Shown: positions 20,419-30,021, counted from the stretch's first letter. The stretch is 64,000 nucleotides of DNA from Paraburkholderia phosphatilytica (GCF_003443895.1 NZ_QQOA01000004.1:124001-188000), one strand, 5' to 3'. Program-made: numbers and translations. Notes: a model not told the origin generated them from the letters alone.

Positions 20419-21441
20419 TCACAGCGCGAAGCTGACGACCCACGCAATCAGCACCGAGATCGGTCCCATGATCTGCCGGCTGATCAGCACCGCCGGCACG
20501 CCGATACGGATCGTCTCCGGCTTCGCTTCGCCGAGCGCCATACCGACCGGCACGAAGTCGCAGCCCACCTGGGTGTCGTACGCGAACAGCGCGGGCAGCG
20601 CCATCTGCGGCGGGATCGTGCCGTTGCCGATCGCCGGTCCGATGATCGCCGCGCCGATCACCTGCGCGATCACCGCGCCCGGGCCGAGCACCGGCGACAG
20701 GAACGGCAGCCCGCAGATCGCCGACAGCACGATCAGGCCGATGATGTTGCCCGCGAGCGGCGACAGCAGGTGCGCGAAGCCCGTGCCGATGCCGGTCGAG
20801 TTGATCACGCCGATCAGCATCGTCACGAACGCCATGAACGGCAGCACGTTGCGGATCACCGTATCGATCGCCTTGCGGCCGCTGTTGAACAGCACGTTGA
20901 CGACGCCGCCCATCGCACGGCCGATCGACGTAATGAAGCCAACGATGCCGCGCGATGCCTGCGACGAGTCCGGCGTGCCGAGTGCCGCGGCGGCCGCCGC
21001 CGGCGACGCGAACTGCTGCGCGCTGCTGGCCGCGGGCGCGGCCGGCGCTGGTGCGCCCGCACCTTCGACGGCCGTCAGGCTCTCGGTCGTCACGCCGGAC
21101 ACGTACGTGTCTTCCGTGATGAACTGCGCGAGTGGGCCCGACTGCCCGACCGCGGTCAGGTTGATGGTGGGAATGCGCTTGCGCGGATACACGCCGCAGC
21201 GCGCGGTGCCACCGCAGTCGATCACCACCGCGGCCATCTCCGATTCGAGCGGCGGCGCGCGGAAGCCGTCGACGAGCACGCCGCCCGTCAGTTCGGCGAG
21301 GCGCTTCGCGACCTCGGGCATGCTGCCGCCGGTCACGGCGACGATCTTGTTGCGTTCCGCTGTCGGCTGGATGTACAGCGGGCCGCCCCATCCGTTGGGG
21401 CCCCGTTCGACCTTGACGGTCCGATAAGCTCTCGTGTCCAT
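20419..21441 (-). CDS. srlE: Glucitol-type PTS IIBC component
   Basis: A 340-residue protein: N-terminal IIB domain with VERGPNGWGGPLYI and the cysteine pair Cys76/Cys82 in VIDCGGTARCGVYPRKR, one of which is phosphorylated; then an Ala/Pro-rich linker (about 125-165); then a membrane IIC half with GFITSIGRAMGGVVNV and several hydrophobic segments. Together with SrlA it forms the transporter that phosphorylates its polyol during entry. Length matches E. coli SrlE (about 320). Confidence 0.92.
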   Translation of the reverse strand: MDTRAYRTVKVERGPNGWGGPLYIQPTAERNKIVAVTGGSMPEVAKRLAELTGGVLVDGFRAPPLESEMAAVVIDCGGTARCGVYPRKRIPTINLTAVGQSGPLAQFITEDTYVSGVTTESLTAVEGAGAPAPAAPAASSAQQFASPAAAAAALGTPDSSQASRGIVGFITSIGRAMGGVVNVLFNSGRKAIDTVIRNVLPFMAFVTMLIGVINSTGIGTGFAHLLSPLAGNIIGLIVLSAICGLPFLSPVLGPGAVIAQVIGAAIIGPAIGNGTIPPQMALPALFAYDTQVGCDFVPVGMALGEAKPETIRIGVPAVLISRQIMGPISVLIAWVVSFAL

Positions 21442-21470
21442 GGCGGGTCTCCTCTCCGTCTACGGTCGAA

Positions 21471-22025
21471 TCACAGTTCGATGTGCTCGCGATGCGCGAG
21501 CATCTTCGTCAACCACTCGGTGACGATGCCTTTCAGCAGGTTCACGACGAGACCGACGATCAGATAGTAGAGAGCAAGCTTGGGGATGGTGAACGGCAAC
21601 GGATGGCTTTCCGCGAGCTTGGTCAGCCCCGCCGCCACGCCGAGCCACACGAACAGCTCGCCGGGGTTGCAGTGCGGAAAGAGCCCGGTGATCGGGTGAC
21701 ACAGCGACACCGCCGAATCGTAGAACGCGGGCTTGTGCTTCTCTTCGAGAAACACGCCGAACGTGTACGCCATCGGGTTCGTGAGGAAGAACATCGCGAG
21801 CAGCGGCAGCAGCGTGTAACGCGTGACGACGTTCTTCGAGAAGAAGCGCGCGAGCCCCTGAATGCGATGCTCGCCGACGAGCGCGATGATCGTGTACACC
21901 GCGGTCAACAGCACGATCAGCGTGGGCAGGATGCCCGTGACGAAACCGATAAACGTCTTGCCGCCGGCATTGAAGATGCCGATGAACCCTTCTGCGACGT
22001 GTGTGAGCCAATCCAGGACGAACAT
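21471..22025 (-). CDS. srlA: Glucitol-type PTS IIC2 component
   Basis: A 184-residue membrane protein with about four to five hydrophobic segments, matching SrlA. LTHVAEGFIGIFNAGGKTFI and FSKNVVTRYTLLPLLAMFFLTNPMA-type segments are clear. The ATG at 22025 has GGGAGA eight bases upstream; an in-frame ATG 57 bases earlier is not conserved. It forms the second half of the membrane channel with SrlE, encoded 30 bases downstream. Confidence 0.92.
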   Translation of the reverse strand: MFVLDWLTHVAEGFIGIFNAGGKTFIGFVTGILPTLIVLLTAVYTIIALVGEHRIQGLARFFSKNVVTRYTLLPLLAMFFLTNPMAYTFGVFLEEKHKPAFYDSAVSLCHPITGLFPHCNPGELFVWLGVAAGLTKLAESHPLPFTIPKLALYYLIVGLVVNLLKGIVTEWLTKMLAHREHIEL

Positions 22026-22149
22026 GGCGTATCTCCCTTGAGGGTGCCCATGAGGAAGCGAAGCGATCGCGAAACGCTCCACGAGGCGTCAACCGGCCGG
22101 CCACGCGGAACCTGAAACTACAGGTACGGCACTGACGGAAATCGGTGGA

Positions 22150-22545
22150 TCAGGCGGGCGCTTCGGCGGCGCGGCGCGCGCGTTCGAGCGCGTCGGTGCC
22201 GGCCTGCGCGATGCTGCGGCGCAAACGCGAGGTCTTCAGCCGCGCGGCGAATTCGTTGATGGAGAGTCCGTCGAAGCCGTCATGCGGACGGAAGCGGCTG
22301 AACACCGTGAAGCCGGACATGCTCTGGAACTGGCGCACATGCAGGTCGTCGGAGAGCACGACGATCGCCACCGCGCCGCGGCCGAGGCGCACCTTGCATG
22401 CGCCCACACCGAGAAAGCCGCCCTGCCAGCTACGCGCCGCATCGCGGACCGCGTCGCCGTAGCGGCGCATCTGATACCAGGAACCGATCAGTTGCAGCGT
22501 CCAGAACACCGCCAGGGCGAGCAACGCACCGCGCACATAGTCCAT
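22150..22545 (-). CDS. gutM: GutM-family protein
   Basis: A 131-residue protein with one N-terminal hydrophobic segment (GALLALAVFWTLQLIG) followed by a GutM-like core (GFLGVGACKVRLGRGAVAIVVLSDD, FQSMSGFTVFSRF). In E. coli GutM activates the glucitol operon. The ATG at 22545 has GGAG before it; the ATG at 22557 is an alternative. An operator-like repeat lies about 90 bases upstream, so a second promoter probably starts here. Confidence 0.85.
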   Translation of the reverse strand: MDYVRGALLALAVFWTLQLIGSWYQMRRYGDAVRDAARSWQGGFLGVGACKVRLGRGAVAIVVLSDDLHVRQFQSMSGFTVFSRFRPHDGFDGLSINEFAARLKTSRLRRSIAQAGTDALERARRAAEAPA

Positions 22546-22631
22546 ACCTGTCTCCATGATCCGCCGGAGTTGCCGTCCACAGGTGCGCCGGGAGGAGCAG
22601 CGCGATGACGGACTCTCTGGTCAGACATCCT

Positions 22632-22665
22632 GAACATCTTGTACTCTAATAATACAATTGTTCAC
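22632..22665. promoter_or_regulatory. Operator-like inverted repeat before gutM (site 2)
   Basis: GAACATCTTGTA at the left and TACAATTGTTC at the right form an imperfect palindrome. Its minus strand begins GTGAACAA and contains TACAA, as does the site before the DRL-like gene. It is the likely binding site for the SorC-type regulator, controlling the gutM-PTS half. Confidence 0.6.
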
Positions 22666-22720
22666 TCCTTGCGACATTCGGGAAAACGCCAGTCGGCGGG
22701 TTCCGTTCGCTTTGTCGCCG

Positions 22721-24091
22721 TCATCCTATCGCGGCATGTCCGCCTCTGCTCTCGGTATCTGCACCGGCCATGTTCGCGAGCACGAGCCGCGCGACGTCAT
22801 CCTGAGCTTCGACCTGCGGCAGATGGCCGACACCGGCGAAGCGATGCACCGCGATCCGGCCCGGCACGCCATCCGCGTGACGCGCGGGCAGGATGCGATC
22901 CTGCAGGCCCCACACGATCCGCACCGGCATCGTCAGCGCGGCGAGCCGGTCGCGCAGATCGAGGCATTGCGTGCCATCGGGGAAGAACCTGTCCGCCACC
23001 GCCGCGAGACGCTCGCGCACGTCGGCGCGCTCCAGCTGCTGTGCGGCCGTCGCGACAAAGCCCTCGTCCATCTTCGATGGGTCCGCGAACAGCTGGCGCA
23101 GCCACGGCGCGAGACTCGCGCGGCGCGATGCCTGCGTGACGCCGCGCAAAAACGCGCCGTTGCTCTCGGGGCCGAGCCCGGCTGGTGCGAACAGCGCGAG
23201 CGAACGCACGCTCACCCGCGTGGACGATGCCGCCGTTGCGAGCGCAATCGCTCCGCCGAACGAATGGCCGACCAGATGGCACTGCTTGATGCCCTCGGCC
23301 AGCAGCGTGCGTTCGACCGCCGCCACCATCGATTCGAGCGAGCCCGCCGCTGTGTCGGGCGATTTGCCGTGCGCGGGCAGGTCGATCGCGAGCAGGCTCA
23401 GGCGTTCGCCCGTCAGTCGCTTCAACGCCTGCGCGAACGGCCGCCAGCTGTTCGATTCCGCGGCGAAGCCATGCAGCAGCACCTGCGTGTCGCCGCTGCC
23501 GCGCTGCAGCCACACGGTGTGCAGTGCGTCATGTTCGCCCGCGAGCGTGGCCTCCGCCTCGGCCCCGTTCGTTGATGCGCCACCGGCGTAGGCCATCCGC
23601 AGCACGTCCTGAGCGGCGATGCGTCCCTGCGGACCCGAGCCCGCGATACTCACCAGCTGCAGGCCGCGTTCGCGCGCGAGCCGGCGAGCGGCCGGCGTGG
23701 CACGCACGGGTTCGTCGTCGTTTCGCGCTGCGGCGCCGGGGTTCGTTGCGCGCGCTTCGGTTTCCGTCTCGGTTTGGGGTTGTGCCCTCTCCTGCGTAGC
23801 TTCCTCGGCAGCACCACCGCCACCCGCACCCGGCCGTTCCTGCACCGCCTCGCCCGCCGCATAGATCCACGCGACCGCGGTCCCGACCGGCACCGTCGTG
23901 CCAACCGGCGCGCTGATCTGCCGGATGATGCCGCTCGCAGGCGCATCGACTTCCATCGTCGCCTTGCTGGTCTCGATCTCGAAGATCACCGTCCCTTCGC
24001 GGACCTCGTCGCCCTCGCTCACACGCCATGCGGCGATCGAACCTTCCGTCATGTCCATGTCGACGCGCGGCAGAATGACTTCGGTCGGCAT
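22721..24091 (-). CDS. Lipoyl/E3-binding protein with alpha/beta hydrolase domain (AcoC-like)
   Basis: A 456-residue E2-like subunit. The lipoyl domain (about 1-80) has the modified lysine in EIETSKATMEVDA; a linker rich in Gly, Glu and Thr follows; then an E3-binding domain (about 128-165, ATPAARRLARERGLQL...GSGPQGRIAAQDV). The C-terminal half is an alpha/beta hydrolase with GHSFGG, instead of the usual acyltransferase core. This layout is known from AcoC of acetoin dehydrogenase complexes. It starts one base after the E1 beta stop, so the three subunits are co-translated. No E3 gene is in the cluster. Confidence 0.9.
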   Translation of the reverse strand: MPTEVILPRVDMDMTEGSIAAWRVSEGDEVREGTVIFEIETSKATMEVDAPASGIIRQISAPVGTTVPVGTAVAWIYAAGEAVQERPGAGGGGAAEEATQERAQPQTETETEARATNPGAAARNDDEPVRATPAARRLARERGLQLVSIAGSGPQGRIAAQDVLRMAYAGGASTNGAEAEATLAGEHDALHTVWLQRGSGDTQVLLHGFAAESNSWRPFAQALKRLTGERLSLLAIDLPAHGKSPDTAAGSLESMVAAVERTLLAEGIKQCHLVGHSFGGAIALATAASSTRVSVRSLALFAPAGLGPESNGAFLRGVTQASRRASLAPWLRQLFADPSKMDEGFVATAAQQLERADVRERLAAVADRFFPDGTQCLDLRDRLAALTMPVRIVWGLQDRILPARHADGVPGRIAVHRFAGVGHLPQVEAQDDVARLVLANMAGADTESRGGHAAIG

Positions 24092-24092
24092 C

Positions 24093-25130
24093 TCACGCTC
24101 TCCTGGACACGCTGCGCCGCGCCGCCGCGACGATGTCGTCGAGCTGCGGCACCGCGGCTTTTTCGAGATCGGGGTTGTACGGCAACGGACAGTCCGCACC
24201 GCCCAGGCGGATCACCGGCGCGTCGAGATAGTCGAACGCTTCGCTCTCGCACGCGATCGACGCGACTTCCGCGCCCACGCCCAGCTGCTGCACGCCTTCG
24301 TACACGCAGATCAGGCGCGAGGTCTTGCGGATGCTCGCGATGATCGCGTCGCGATCGATCGGGCGGATCGAGCGCAGGTCGATCACCTCGGCATCGATCC
24401 CTTCCTGCTCCAGCACCTTCGCCGCTTCGAGCGCGCGCACCGCCATCATCGACGTACCGACGATCGTCACGTCGCGGCCCGCGCGGCGCACCGCCGCCCG
24501 GCCGATCGGCTCGGTGTAATAGCCCTCGGGCACCGGGCCCTTCGTCTTGTACAGCAGTTTGTGCTCAAAGATCATCACCGGGTCCGGATCTTCGAGCGCG
24601 GCGAGCAGGAGCCCCTTCGCATCGTGCGGCGTGCTGGGCTGCAGCACCTTCAGCCCCGGCACATGTGCGAACCACGCTTCGAGACTCTGGCTGTGCTGCG
24701 CCGCGGCGCCCGTGCCCGAGCCCGCCGGAAACCGCATCACCACCGGCACCGACGCTTCGCCGCCCAGCATGAAACGCATCTTCGCGGCCTGGTTGACGAT
24801 CTGCTCCATCGCGAGCGTCGCGAAGTCGGAGAACTGGAACTCATAGATGGGTCGCGAGCCGGTCATCGCCGCGCCGATCGCGACGCCCGCGCCGCCCAGC
24901 TCGGAGATCGGCGTGTCCATCACACGGTCCGCGCCGAAGCGCTGGTACAGATCGCCCGTGACCTGGAACGCGCCGCCGTACACGCCGATGTCCTCGCCCA
25001 TCAGGAACACACGCTCGTCGCGCTCCATCGCGATCGCCATCGCTTCCTGGATCGCCTGCGCATAGGTCAGCTCGCGCACTTCCGTCGTCGCTTGCTGCTG
25101 CGGCTTCTCGAGAGTGGCTTCCGCGCTCAT
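24093..25130 (-). CDS. Thiamine-dependent E1 beta subunit (AcoB-like)
   Basis: A 345-residue E1 beta subunit of the 2-oxo acid/acetoin dehydrogenase family: [35 protein letters not shown] and [17 protein letters not shown] are diagnostic. With the alpha subunit it forms the thiamine diphosphate enzyme that cleaves a ketone and loads an acyl group on lipoamide. It overlaps the alpha gene by four bases. Sequence alone does not separate pyruvate, acetoin or another acyloin as substrate; the surrounding genes argue for an acyloin-like sugar phosphate. Confidence 0.9.
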   Translation of the reverse strand: MSAEATLEKPQQQATTEVRELTYAQAIQEAMAIAMERDERVFLMGEDIGVYGGAFQVTGDLYQRFGADRVMDTPISELGGAGVAIGAAMTGSRPIYEFQFSDFATLAMEQIVNQAAKMRFMLGGEASVPVVMRFPAGSGTGAAAQHSQSLEAWFAHVPGLKVLQPSTPHDAKGLLLAALEDPDPVMIFEHKLLYKTKGPVPEGYYTEPIGRAAVRRAGRDVTIVGTSMMAVRALEAAKVLEQEGIDAEVIDLRSIRPIDRDAIIASIRKTSRLICVYEGVQQLGVGAEVASIACESEAFDYLDAPVIRLGGADCPLPYNPDLEKAAVPQLDDIVAAARRSVSRRA

Positions 25131-26206
25131 CGTGCGTTCTCCGTGGGCGGGGTCGCGTGGGTTGTTCCGGTTGCTGCCGACGCGCCGTCCGGCGCATAGA
25201 CGTAGCGGGTCAGTTCGTCGCGCGACGGCGCCGGGCTCTGCTGCGCGAACTCGAGTCCGGCTGCGATCTCCGCTTCCACTTCATCGCGAATCGCGGCGAT
25301 CGCGGCGGCGTCGAGCAGGCCGTACTGCTGCAGCTCGTGTTCGAGCCGTCCGATCGGATCGCGGGCGCTCCAGTCGTCGATTTCCTCGCGCGTGCGATAG
25401 CGGTTGCGATCGCTCTTCGAGTGGCCGCGCAGCCGGTACGTTTCGCATTCGATCAGCGTCGGCCCCTCGCCTTTGCGCGCACGCTCCACCGCCGTTTCGC
25501 TCGCGTCGAGCACGTCCACGAAGCTGTTGCCGTCCACCGTGACGCCGGGAATGTCGTACGCAATCGCACGTTGCGCGATGTGCGCGACGGCCGTCGAACG
25601 CTCGACCGACATCGACATCCCGTAGCGATTGTTCTCGCACACGAAGATCACCGGCAGCTTCCAGATCGACGCGAAGTTCAGCGACTCGTGGAACGCGCCT
25701 TCGTTGTTCGCGCCATCGCCGAAGAAGCACATCACGACGCTGTTGCGGCGCTGCTTCTTCACCGACAGCGCCGCGCCGACGGCGATCGGCAACCCGCCGC
25801 CGACGATGCCGTTCGCGCCCAGATTGCCGCGGCTCACGTCCGCGATGTGCATCGAGCCGCCGCGGCCACGGCAGTAGCCGGTTTCCTTGCCGAAGAATTC
25901 GGCGAACATCCGCTTCGGGTCCGCGCCCTTGCCGATGCAGTGACCGTGACCGCGATGCGTCGACGTGATGTAGTCGGTATCGAGCAGCGGCAGCGTCGCG
26001 CCGATCGCGCTTGCTTCCTGCCCGATAGAAAGATGCATCGTGCCGTGAATCAGGCCGCGCATATAAGCCTGCTCGGCGTTTTCCTCGAAGCGGCGCACCA
26101 GCACCATGCGGCGCAGCGCCGCGCGCAGCGTGGCCGCGTCATGCCGGCGAAACACGGCGGGCATTGCGGCGACGGGTCTCGTCGGCATATCCATTGCCTG
26201 CTCCAT
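25127..26206 (-). CDS. Thiamine-dependent E1 alpha subunit (AcoA-like)
   Basis: A 359-residue E1 alpha subunit. The thiamine-binding GDG...N motif is [44 protein letters not shown] and [14 protein letters not shown] are conserved cofactor and phosphorylation-loop regions. The ATG at 26206 is preferred, with GGAG about ten bases upstream; 36 further upstream codons lack homology. It lies 25 bases after the DRL-like gene. Confidence 0.9.
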   Translation of the reverse strand: MEQAMDMPTRPVAAMPAVFRRHDAATLRAALRRMVLVRRFEENAEQAYMRGLIHGTMHLSIGQEASAIGATLPLLDTDYITSTHRGHGHCIGKGADPKRMFAEFFGKETGYCRGRGGSMHIADVSRGNLGANGIVGGGLPIAVGAALSVKKQRRNSVVMCFFGDGANNEGAFHESLNFASIWKLPVIFVCENNRYGMSMSVERSTAVAHIAQRAIAYDIPGVTVDGNSFVDVLDASETAVERARKGEGPTLIECETYRLRGHSKSDRNRYRTREEIDDWSARDPIGRLEHELQQYGLLDAAAIAAIRDEVEAEIAAGLEFAQQSPAPSRDELTRYVYAPDGASAATGTTHATPPTENAR

Positions 26207-26231
26207 GTACTTGTCTCCTCCAGGCAGCGGG

Positions 26232-27569
26232 TTACGCGGCCGCGGCTTGCTGCGCCGCGCCGTAGACCATCTCGTCCTGCTTGCGGCGCAGCGCGACAAT
26301 CTGCGCGCCAGCATCCACCGCGCAGTTGCGATACGTCAGCAGTTCGCCGCGACGGATCGGCTGCGTGACCTTGCCGTTCTCGATCAGCCCGCACGGAATC
26401 GCGCCCTGCTCGCGCGCATCGCTCACCGTCATCGCCCACGCGCGGTACGTGTATTCGCCGATCGCATCGAGCCGTTCGCCCGGCTGCAGATCCTTCTTCG
26501 CGACCGCGCACACTTCGGCGACCGGCACCGGCAGCGGCTCCATGTCCGCGCGGTGATAGAGCACGGCGCGCGCGCAGGTGAGCGGCACTTCGAGGCTCGT
26601 CAGGTGATACGGTCGGTAAAACGTGTAGTACGGGCCTTCGCCGAGCTTCAGGTCTTCCATGCGCTCGCGCAGCCGCGGATGCGCCAGCTCCGCAACGACG
26701 AACACGCCCGGTGCCACGCCCTTGCCGATCGTGTAGTCGACCACGCCTTTGCGCGACAGCACGCCGCCGTCCTCGCGCGGACACAGCACCTTGTGCAGCT
26801 CGTCGAGCGTCGCGGACGGGCCGTGCATGCCGGGGATATCCGGCACGAGACCGGTTGCGTTGCCGATCGCGGCCATCTCCACGGCGGTCTTCGAACCGTC
26901 GACGAACTCCACCAGCATGCGCGGATTCATGTTGCGGCGACGCGCTTCTTCCATGTACAGATCGGGCGTAGCCTCGATGTTGAGCGGGTTGTTCTTGCCC
27001 TTGCCCGCCGCGACGATCGGATAGCCGAGTGCGCTGACGAACTGGATCAGCTCGATCGTCGAGCTCGGTTCGTCGCCCGCGCCCAGCGAATACACGACGC
27101 CGAGCCGCTCCGCCTCACGCCGCAGGTACGCGCCGATCGTCACGTCCGCCTCGACGTTCATCATCACGAGATGCTTGCCGTGCTCCATCGCGAGCAGGCC
27201 GATCTGCGCGCCGACCGCGGGCTTGCCGGTCGCGTCGATCACGACGTCGATCAGTTCGCTCGTGCAGACTGCTTCGGGATCCTGCGTAATCGCGATGTCG
27301 CCGGCGCCGATCGCCTGCTCCAGCGCGCTGCGGGTGTCCGCCATCCGGTAACCGCCATCCGAGCCGCGCGCGGTGCGCACCGCCGCGCACGCGGCTTCGG
27401 GCCGCAGATCGGCGATCGCGCCGATTTCGAGGCCATGCATCTGCCGCACCTGCGTCACGATATCGGTGCCCATCTCTCCGCTGCCGATCAGGCCGATACG
27501 GATCGGACGCCCGGACGCAGCGCGCTTTTCGAGGTCGGCGGCAAGACCGCTGGGGGTGATGTTGTGCAT
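26232..27569 (-). CDS. DRL-like (COG4091) NAD(P)-dependent oxidoreductase with SAF domain
   Basis: A 445-residue protein with an N-terminal Rossmann fold ([14 protein letters not shown]), a homoserine-dehydrogenase-like middle ([29 protein letters not shown]) and a C-terminal SAF-like domain (about 345-425). This is the COG4091 family, which includes the Brucella DXR-like enzyme DRL that interconverts 1-deoxy-D-xylulose 5-phosphate and 2-C-methyl-D-erythritol 4-phosphate. The ATG at 27569 has GGAG at eight bases; ATG 27575 is too close. It is the first gene of the polyol operon and its only dehydrogenase, which points to a catabolic oxidation. Confidence 0.82.
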   Translation of the reverse strand: MHNITPSGLAADLEKRAASGRPIRIGLIGSGEMGTDIVTQVRQMHGLEIGAIADLRPEAACAAVRTARGSDGGYRMADTRSALEQAIGAGDIAITQDPEAVCTSELIDVVIDATGKPAVGAQIGLLAMEHGKHLVMMNVEADVTIGAYLRREAERLGVVYSLGAGDEPSSTIELIQFVSALGYPIVAAGKGKNNPLNIEATPDLYMEEARRRNMNPRMLVEFVDGSKTAVEMAAIGNATGLVPDIPGMHGPSATLDELHKVLCPREDGGVLSRKGVVDYTIGKGVAPGVFVVAELAHPRLRERMEDLKLGEGPYYTFYRPYHLTSLEVPLTCARAVLYHRADMEPLPVPVAEVCAVAKKDLQPGERLDAIGEYTYRAWAMTVSDAREQGAIPCGLIENGKVTQPIRRGELLTYRNCAVDAGAQIVALRRKQDEMVYGAAQQAAAA

Positions 27570-28039
27570 TGGCATGTCTCCTGAATTGCGGCGCGAAAAC
27601 GCGCAGGAAGGTCTGGACGGGCGTCGTCGCCTCGGTGTGCTATCGTGTCGAGTCAAGCACATTTGTATTTCACAATAGCACTTTGTTCACGCCAGAGACA
27701 AGATTGAACGCGGCCGAAAAGCGCGTTTCTGGGTCGGGACAAACCCTGGCGTGTGGGTGCGACGCGGGAGCTGGCAGTGCGATGAGGATGTGCAGCGGAC
27801 CGCGCGGACGGCCGTCTGGCGAGGCTCGCGGCGGAAGGAAGCAGGATTCGGCGGACGAATGCCCGCACGCTACGTGCTACGCGTTACGGAAGCTGAATGG
27901 GACAGGAAGCGCCGACACGGGGATCGACCCGCGCCGAGCTGAGGGATTCATGAAGATAAAGATTGCGATGAACGTGGATCGCCAGAGGAAACGGGACTGG
28001 CGCTGGCCGGAGCCAGAGCCGCCCTGTGTTGCTATGCGC
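27570..28039. other. Intergenic promoter region of the polyol operon
   Basis: A 470-base stretch between the regulator gene and the DRL-like gene. It holds the operator-like site at 27657-27690 in an AT-rich patch about 90 bases before the DRL-like start. The remainder shows no gene or repeat that I can support. Confidence 0.6.
27657..27690. promoter_or_regulatory. Operator-like site before the DRL-like gene (site 1)
   Basis: On the minus strand it begins GTGAACAAAGTGCTAT and ends TACAAATGTGC. GTGAACAA and TACAA are shared with site 2, and TGAACA, GTGCTAT and CAAATG with site 3. Likely SorC-type regulator site and promoter of the main operon. Confidence 0.62.
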
Positions 28040-29029
28040 TCAGCCTTCGCCGGCGAGCTTCAACACGTCGCGCGCGGTGAATTCATCGGTGATCAGCACC
28101 GTCGGCTTCAGGAGCTTCAGCGCGCCGGCAATCGCCTGCACCTTGCTCGCGCCGCCTGCGGCCATCACGCGGATCGGCACCTTGCGGATGATGTCGAGCG
28201 GGATCGTCATCACGCGTTCGTTGATCGGATGATCGACCAGTTCGCCGCGCGCATCGAAGAAGTTGAACATCACGTCGCCGACGGCGCCCGCCTTGAGCAG
28301 CGACGCGCGGTCCGCCGCGGAGATGATCTTCGACTGATGCGCGGTCTGGTCCTGCGCGAGACTCGCGGCGCTGAACAGCACCGCGTCGAGCGACTTCGCG
28401 AGCTCGAACAGGTCGTCGAGACCGCAGTGTTCGATCAGCGTCTGCCGTGTCTCGGCACTATCGACGACGATCGGCGCCGGCATCAGGTAGCAGTCCGCCT
28501 GGAACAGCGACGCGAAGCGCCACGCGAATTCGGCGGGGTTGAACTTGCGCGCCTTCATGATGCCGCCCAGCAGCGACACCACCGAAAGATTCTCCACGGT
28601 GCGCTCGCTCATGAACGCGAGCGCGCTGACGAGCGTGCGGCCCCAGCCCACGCCGATGTGCATGTTCGGCCGCACGAGCGAGGACACGTACGCGCCCGCC
28701 GCGGCCGCCACCGGGCCGGTCGCATCGGCGCCGCGTCCGGACAGCGGCACGACGATCGCTTCCTCGACGCCGTAGCGGCGCTCGAGCAGACGCTCCGCCT
28801 CGACGCATTCAGCGAGGCGATCGCCGATCGTGATCTTCACCTCGTTGCGCTCGCGCGCGGCCGCGAGCAGACGCACGACAGTCACGCGCCCGACGCCCAG
28901 CTTCAGCGCGATTTCGTTCTGCGTCATCTCTTCGACGAAGTACATCCACGCCGCGCGCAAACGCAGGCGCCGCGCCGGATTCTGCTCGTCGTTCTCGATG
29001 CTCTCGGGGGAAACAGTCGCTTTCTGCAA
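28040..29029 (-). CDS. SorC/DeoR-family sugar-phosphate-sensing regulator
   Basis: A 329-residue regulator. A helix-turn-helix (about 33-60, MTQNEIALKLGVGRVTVVRLL) precedes a sugar-binding domain with GVGWGRTL and LLGGIM motifs typical of the SorC family, which bind sugar phosphates as effectors. It lies upstream of and in the same direction as the polyol operon, separated by 470 bases that include a likely operator. Another copy of the site lies just before its own start, suggesting autoregulation. Confidence 0.9.
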   Translation of the reverse strand: MQKATVSPESIENDEQNPARRLRLRAAWMYFVEEMTQNEIALKLGVGRVTVVRLLAAARERNEVKITIGDRLAECVEAERLLERRYGVEEAIVVPLSGRGADATGPVAAAAGAYVSSLVRPNMHIGVGWGRTLVSALAFMSERTVENLSVVSLLGGIMKARKFNPAEFAWRFASLFQADCYLMPAPIVVDSAETRQTLIEHCGLDDLFELAKSLDAVLFSAASLAQDQTAHQSKIISAADRASLLKAGAVGDVMFNFFDARGELVDHPINERVMTIPLDIIRKVPIRVMAAGGASKVQAIAGALKLLKPTVLITDEFTARDVLKLAGEG

Positions 29030-29065
29030 CCTCGGCTCCTGCAGTGAAAAAGTCAGGTTGACGCC

Positions 29066-29099
29066 TGAACACTTGTGCTATCTTAACTTCAAATGTTGC
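29066..29099. promoter_or_regulatory. Operator-like site between the SorC-type gene and 29115 (site 3)
   Basis: On the plus strand it begins TGAACACTTGTGCTAT and ends CAAATGTTGC, close to site 1. It is 37 bases before the regulator start and 15 bases before the divergent gene, so it could control both. Confidence 0.58.
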
Positions 29100-29114
29100 A
29101 TGACAGAGACGCCT

Positions 29115-29987
29115 ATGGAGTCGAAATCGCCCTTGCCGCAGCACCTGAGCCGCGACATCAGTCAGCTTGGGCTCGCACTCAAGGACTGTGTGCGTCAACT
29201 CCGCTACGCCGCGCGCAACGTGCCGGGTCCCGTCAGAAGCGACCCGGTCAAAGCCGAGCGGCCGCCCGCAATGAGCACATCGGCCGCTACGCCGCTCCGG
29301 CTGCCGTCGCACCTGTCCGTCGAATCGGTCGCGCATCTCGCCGACGACCTGATCGAAACCGCTGAATCGTTCGCCGGTCACGCGGTCCCTACCCTTCAGG
29401 ATCACTGGAAGTCGCCGGTTCCGCTCGAACCGCTGACGGGCTGGCTCACGCCGCGCGACGGCCACGCGAAAGCGTTGCGCCGTTTTTCGATGACGTGGTA
29501 CGCAGCCGCGAAGCGGATGATCATGCAGAGCGGCGCCGTGGACGTACTCATCTTCGAACATCGCATCAGCGCCGCGTTCGAGTGCATCGGCGCCGCGCAG
29601 CGCGGCCCGCGCACCGAACTCGCGAAGGCGCTCGCCGACGACATGGGCTCGCGCGCCGGATTGTGCCGCACGAGCGCGCAGCTCGCGCTGGCGCTGATCG
29701 AGCAGCAGCCGATCCGCAGCACGCGTTTCGACGTGCTGCCCGATGCGAGCGCGCCGTGGTGGCTCGTCACCGAACCGAATGCGTACGTGTTCCTGATGCT
29801 GTCGCTCGCGTCGCTTGCGAAGGACGTGTGTCCGTCGGGCCTCGTCACCGAACCCGACGCGGTGATGCGCTTTTTCTCCGACGTGATCGGCGCGCGCGAA
29901 AGCGCGTTCCGTTTCGCGCTGAAGAGCCACGAGCCATTGCACGCGCTGTCGCGCGAAATCGAACACGTGATCAGGCATCTCTGCTGA
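29115..29987 (+). CDS. Protein of unknown function
   Basis: A 290-residue protein I do not recognise. No signal peptide or clear membrane segment; the C-terminal half is helical and Ala/Arg-rich, with AMSTSAATPLRLPSHLSVES probably close to the real domain start. The ATG at 29115 has a weak ribosome binding site; an ATG at 29271 is an alternative. It is divergent from the SorC-type gene across a shared operator-like site, and is followed after 34 bases by another unknown gene on the same strand, so the two probably form an operon. Confidence 0.65.
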   Translation: MESKSPLPQHLSRDISQLGLALKDCVRQLRYAARNVPGPVRSDPVKAERPPAMSTSAATPLRLPSHLSVESVAHLADDLIETAESFAGHAVPTLQDHWKSPVPLEPLTGWLTPRDGHAKALRRFSMTWYAAAKRMIMQSGAVDVLIFEHRISAAFECIGAAQRGPRTELAKALADDMGSRAGLCRTSAQLALALIEQQPIRSTRFDVLPDASAPWWLVTEPNAYVFLMLSLASLAKDVCPSGLVTEPDAVMRFFSDVIGARESAFRFALKSHEPLHALSREIEHVIRHLC

Positions 29988-30021
29988 GAGAACGGCGCGC
30001 AGCCGCGCCCTGGAGTCGCGA

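Noticed and set aside
19980..22545. A plain sorbitol utilisation operon
   Set aside because: The PTS is of the glucitol type, but no sorbitol-6-phosphate dehydrogenase gene is near and the companion enzymes fit a different, acyloin-forming pathway.
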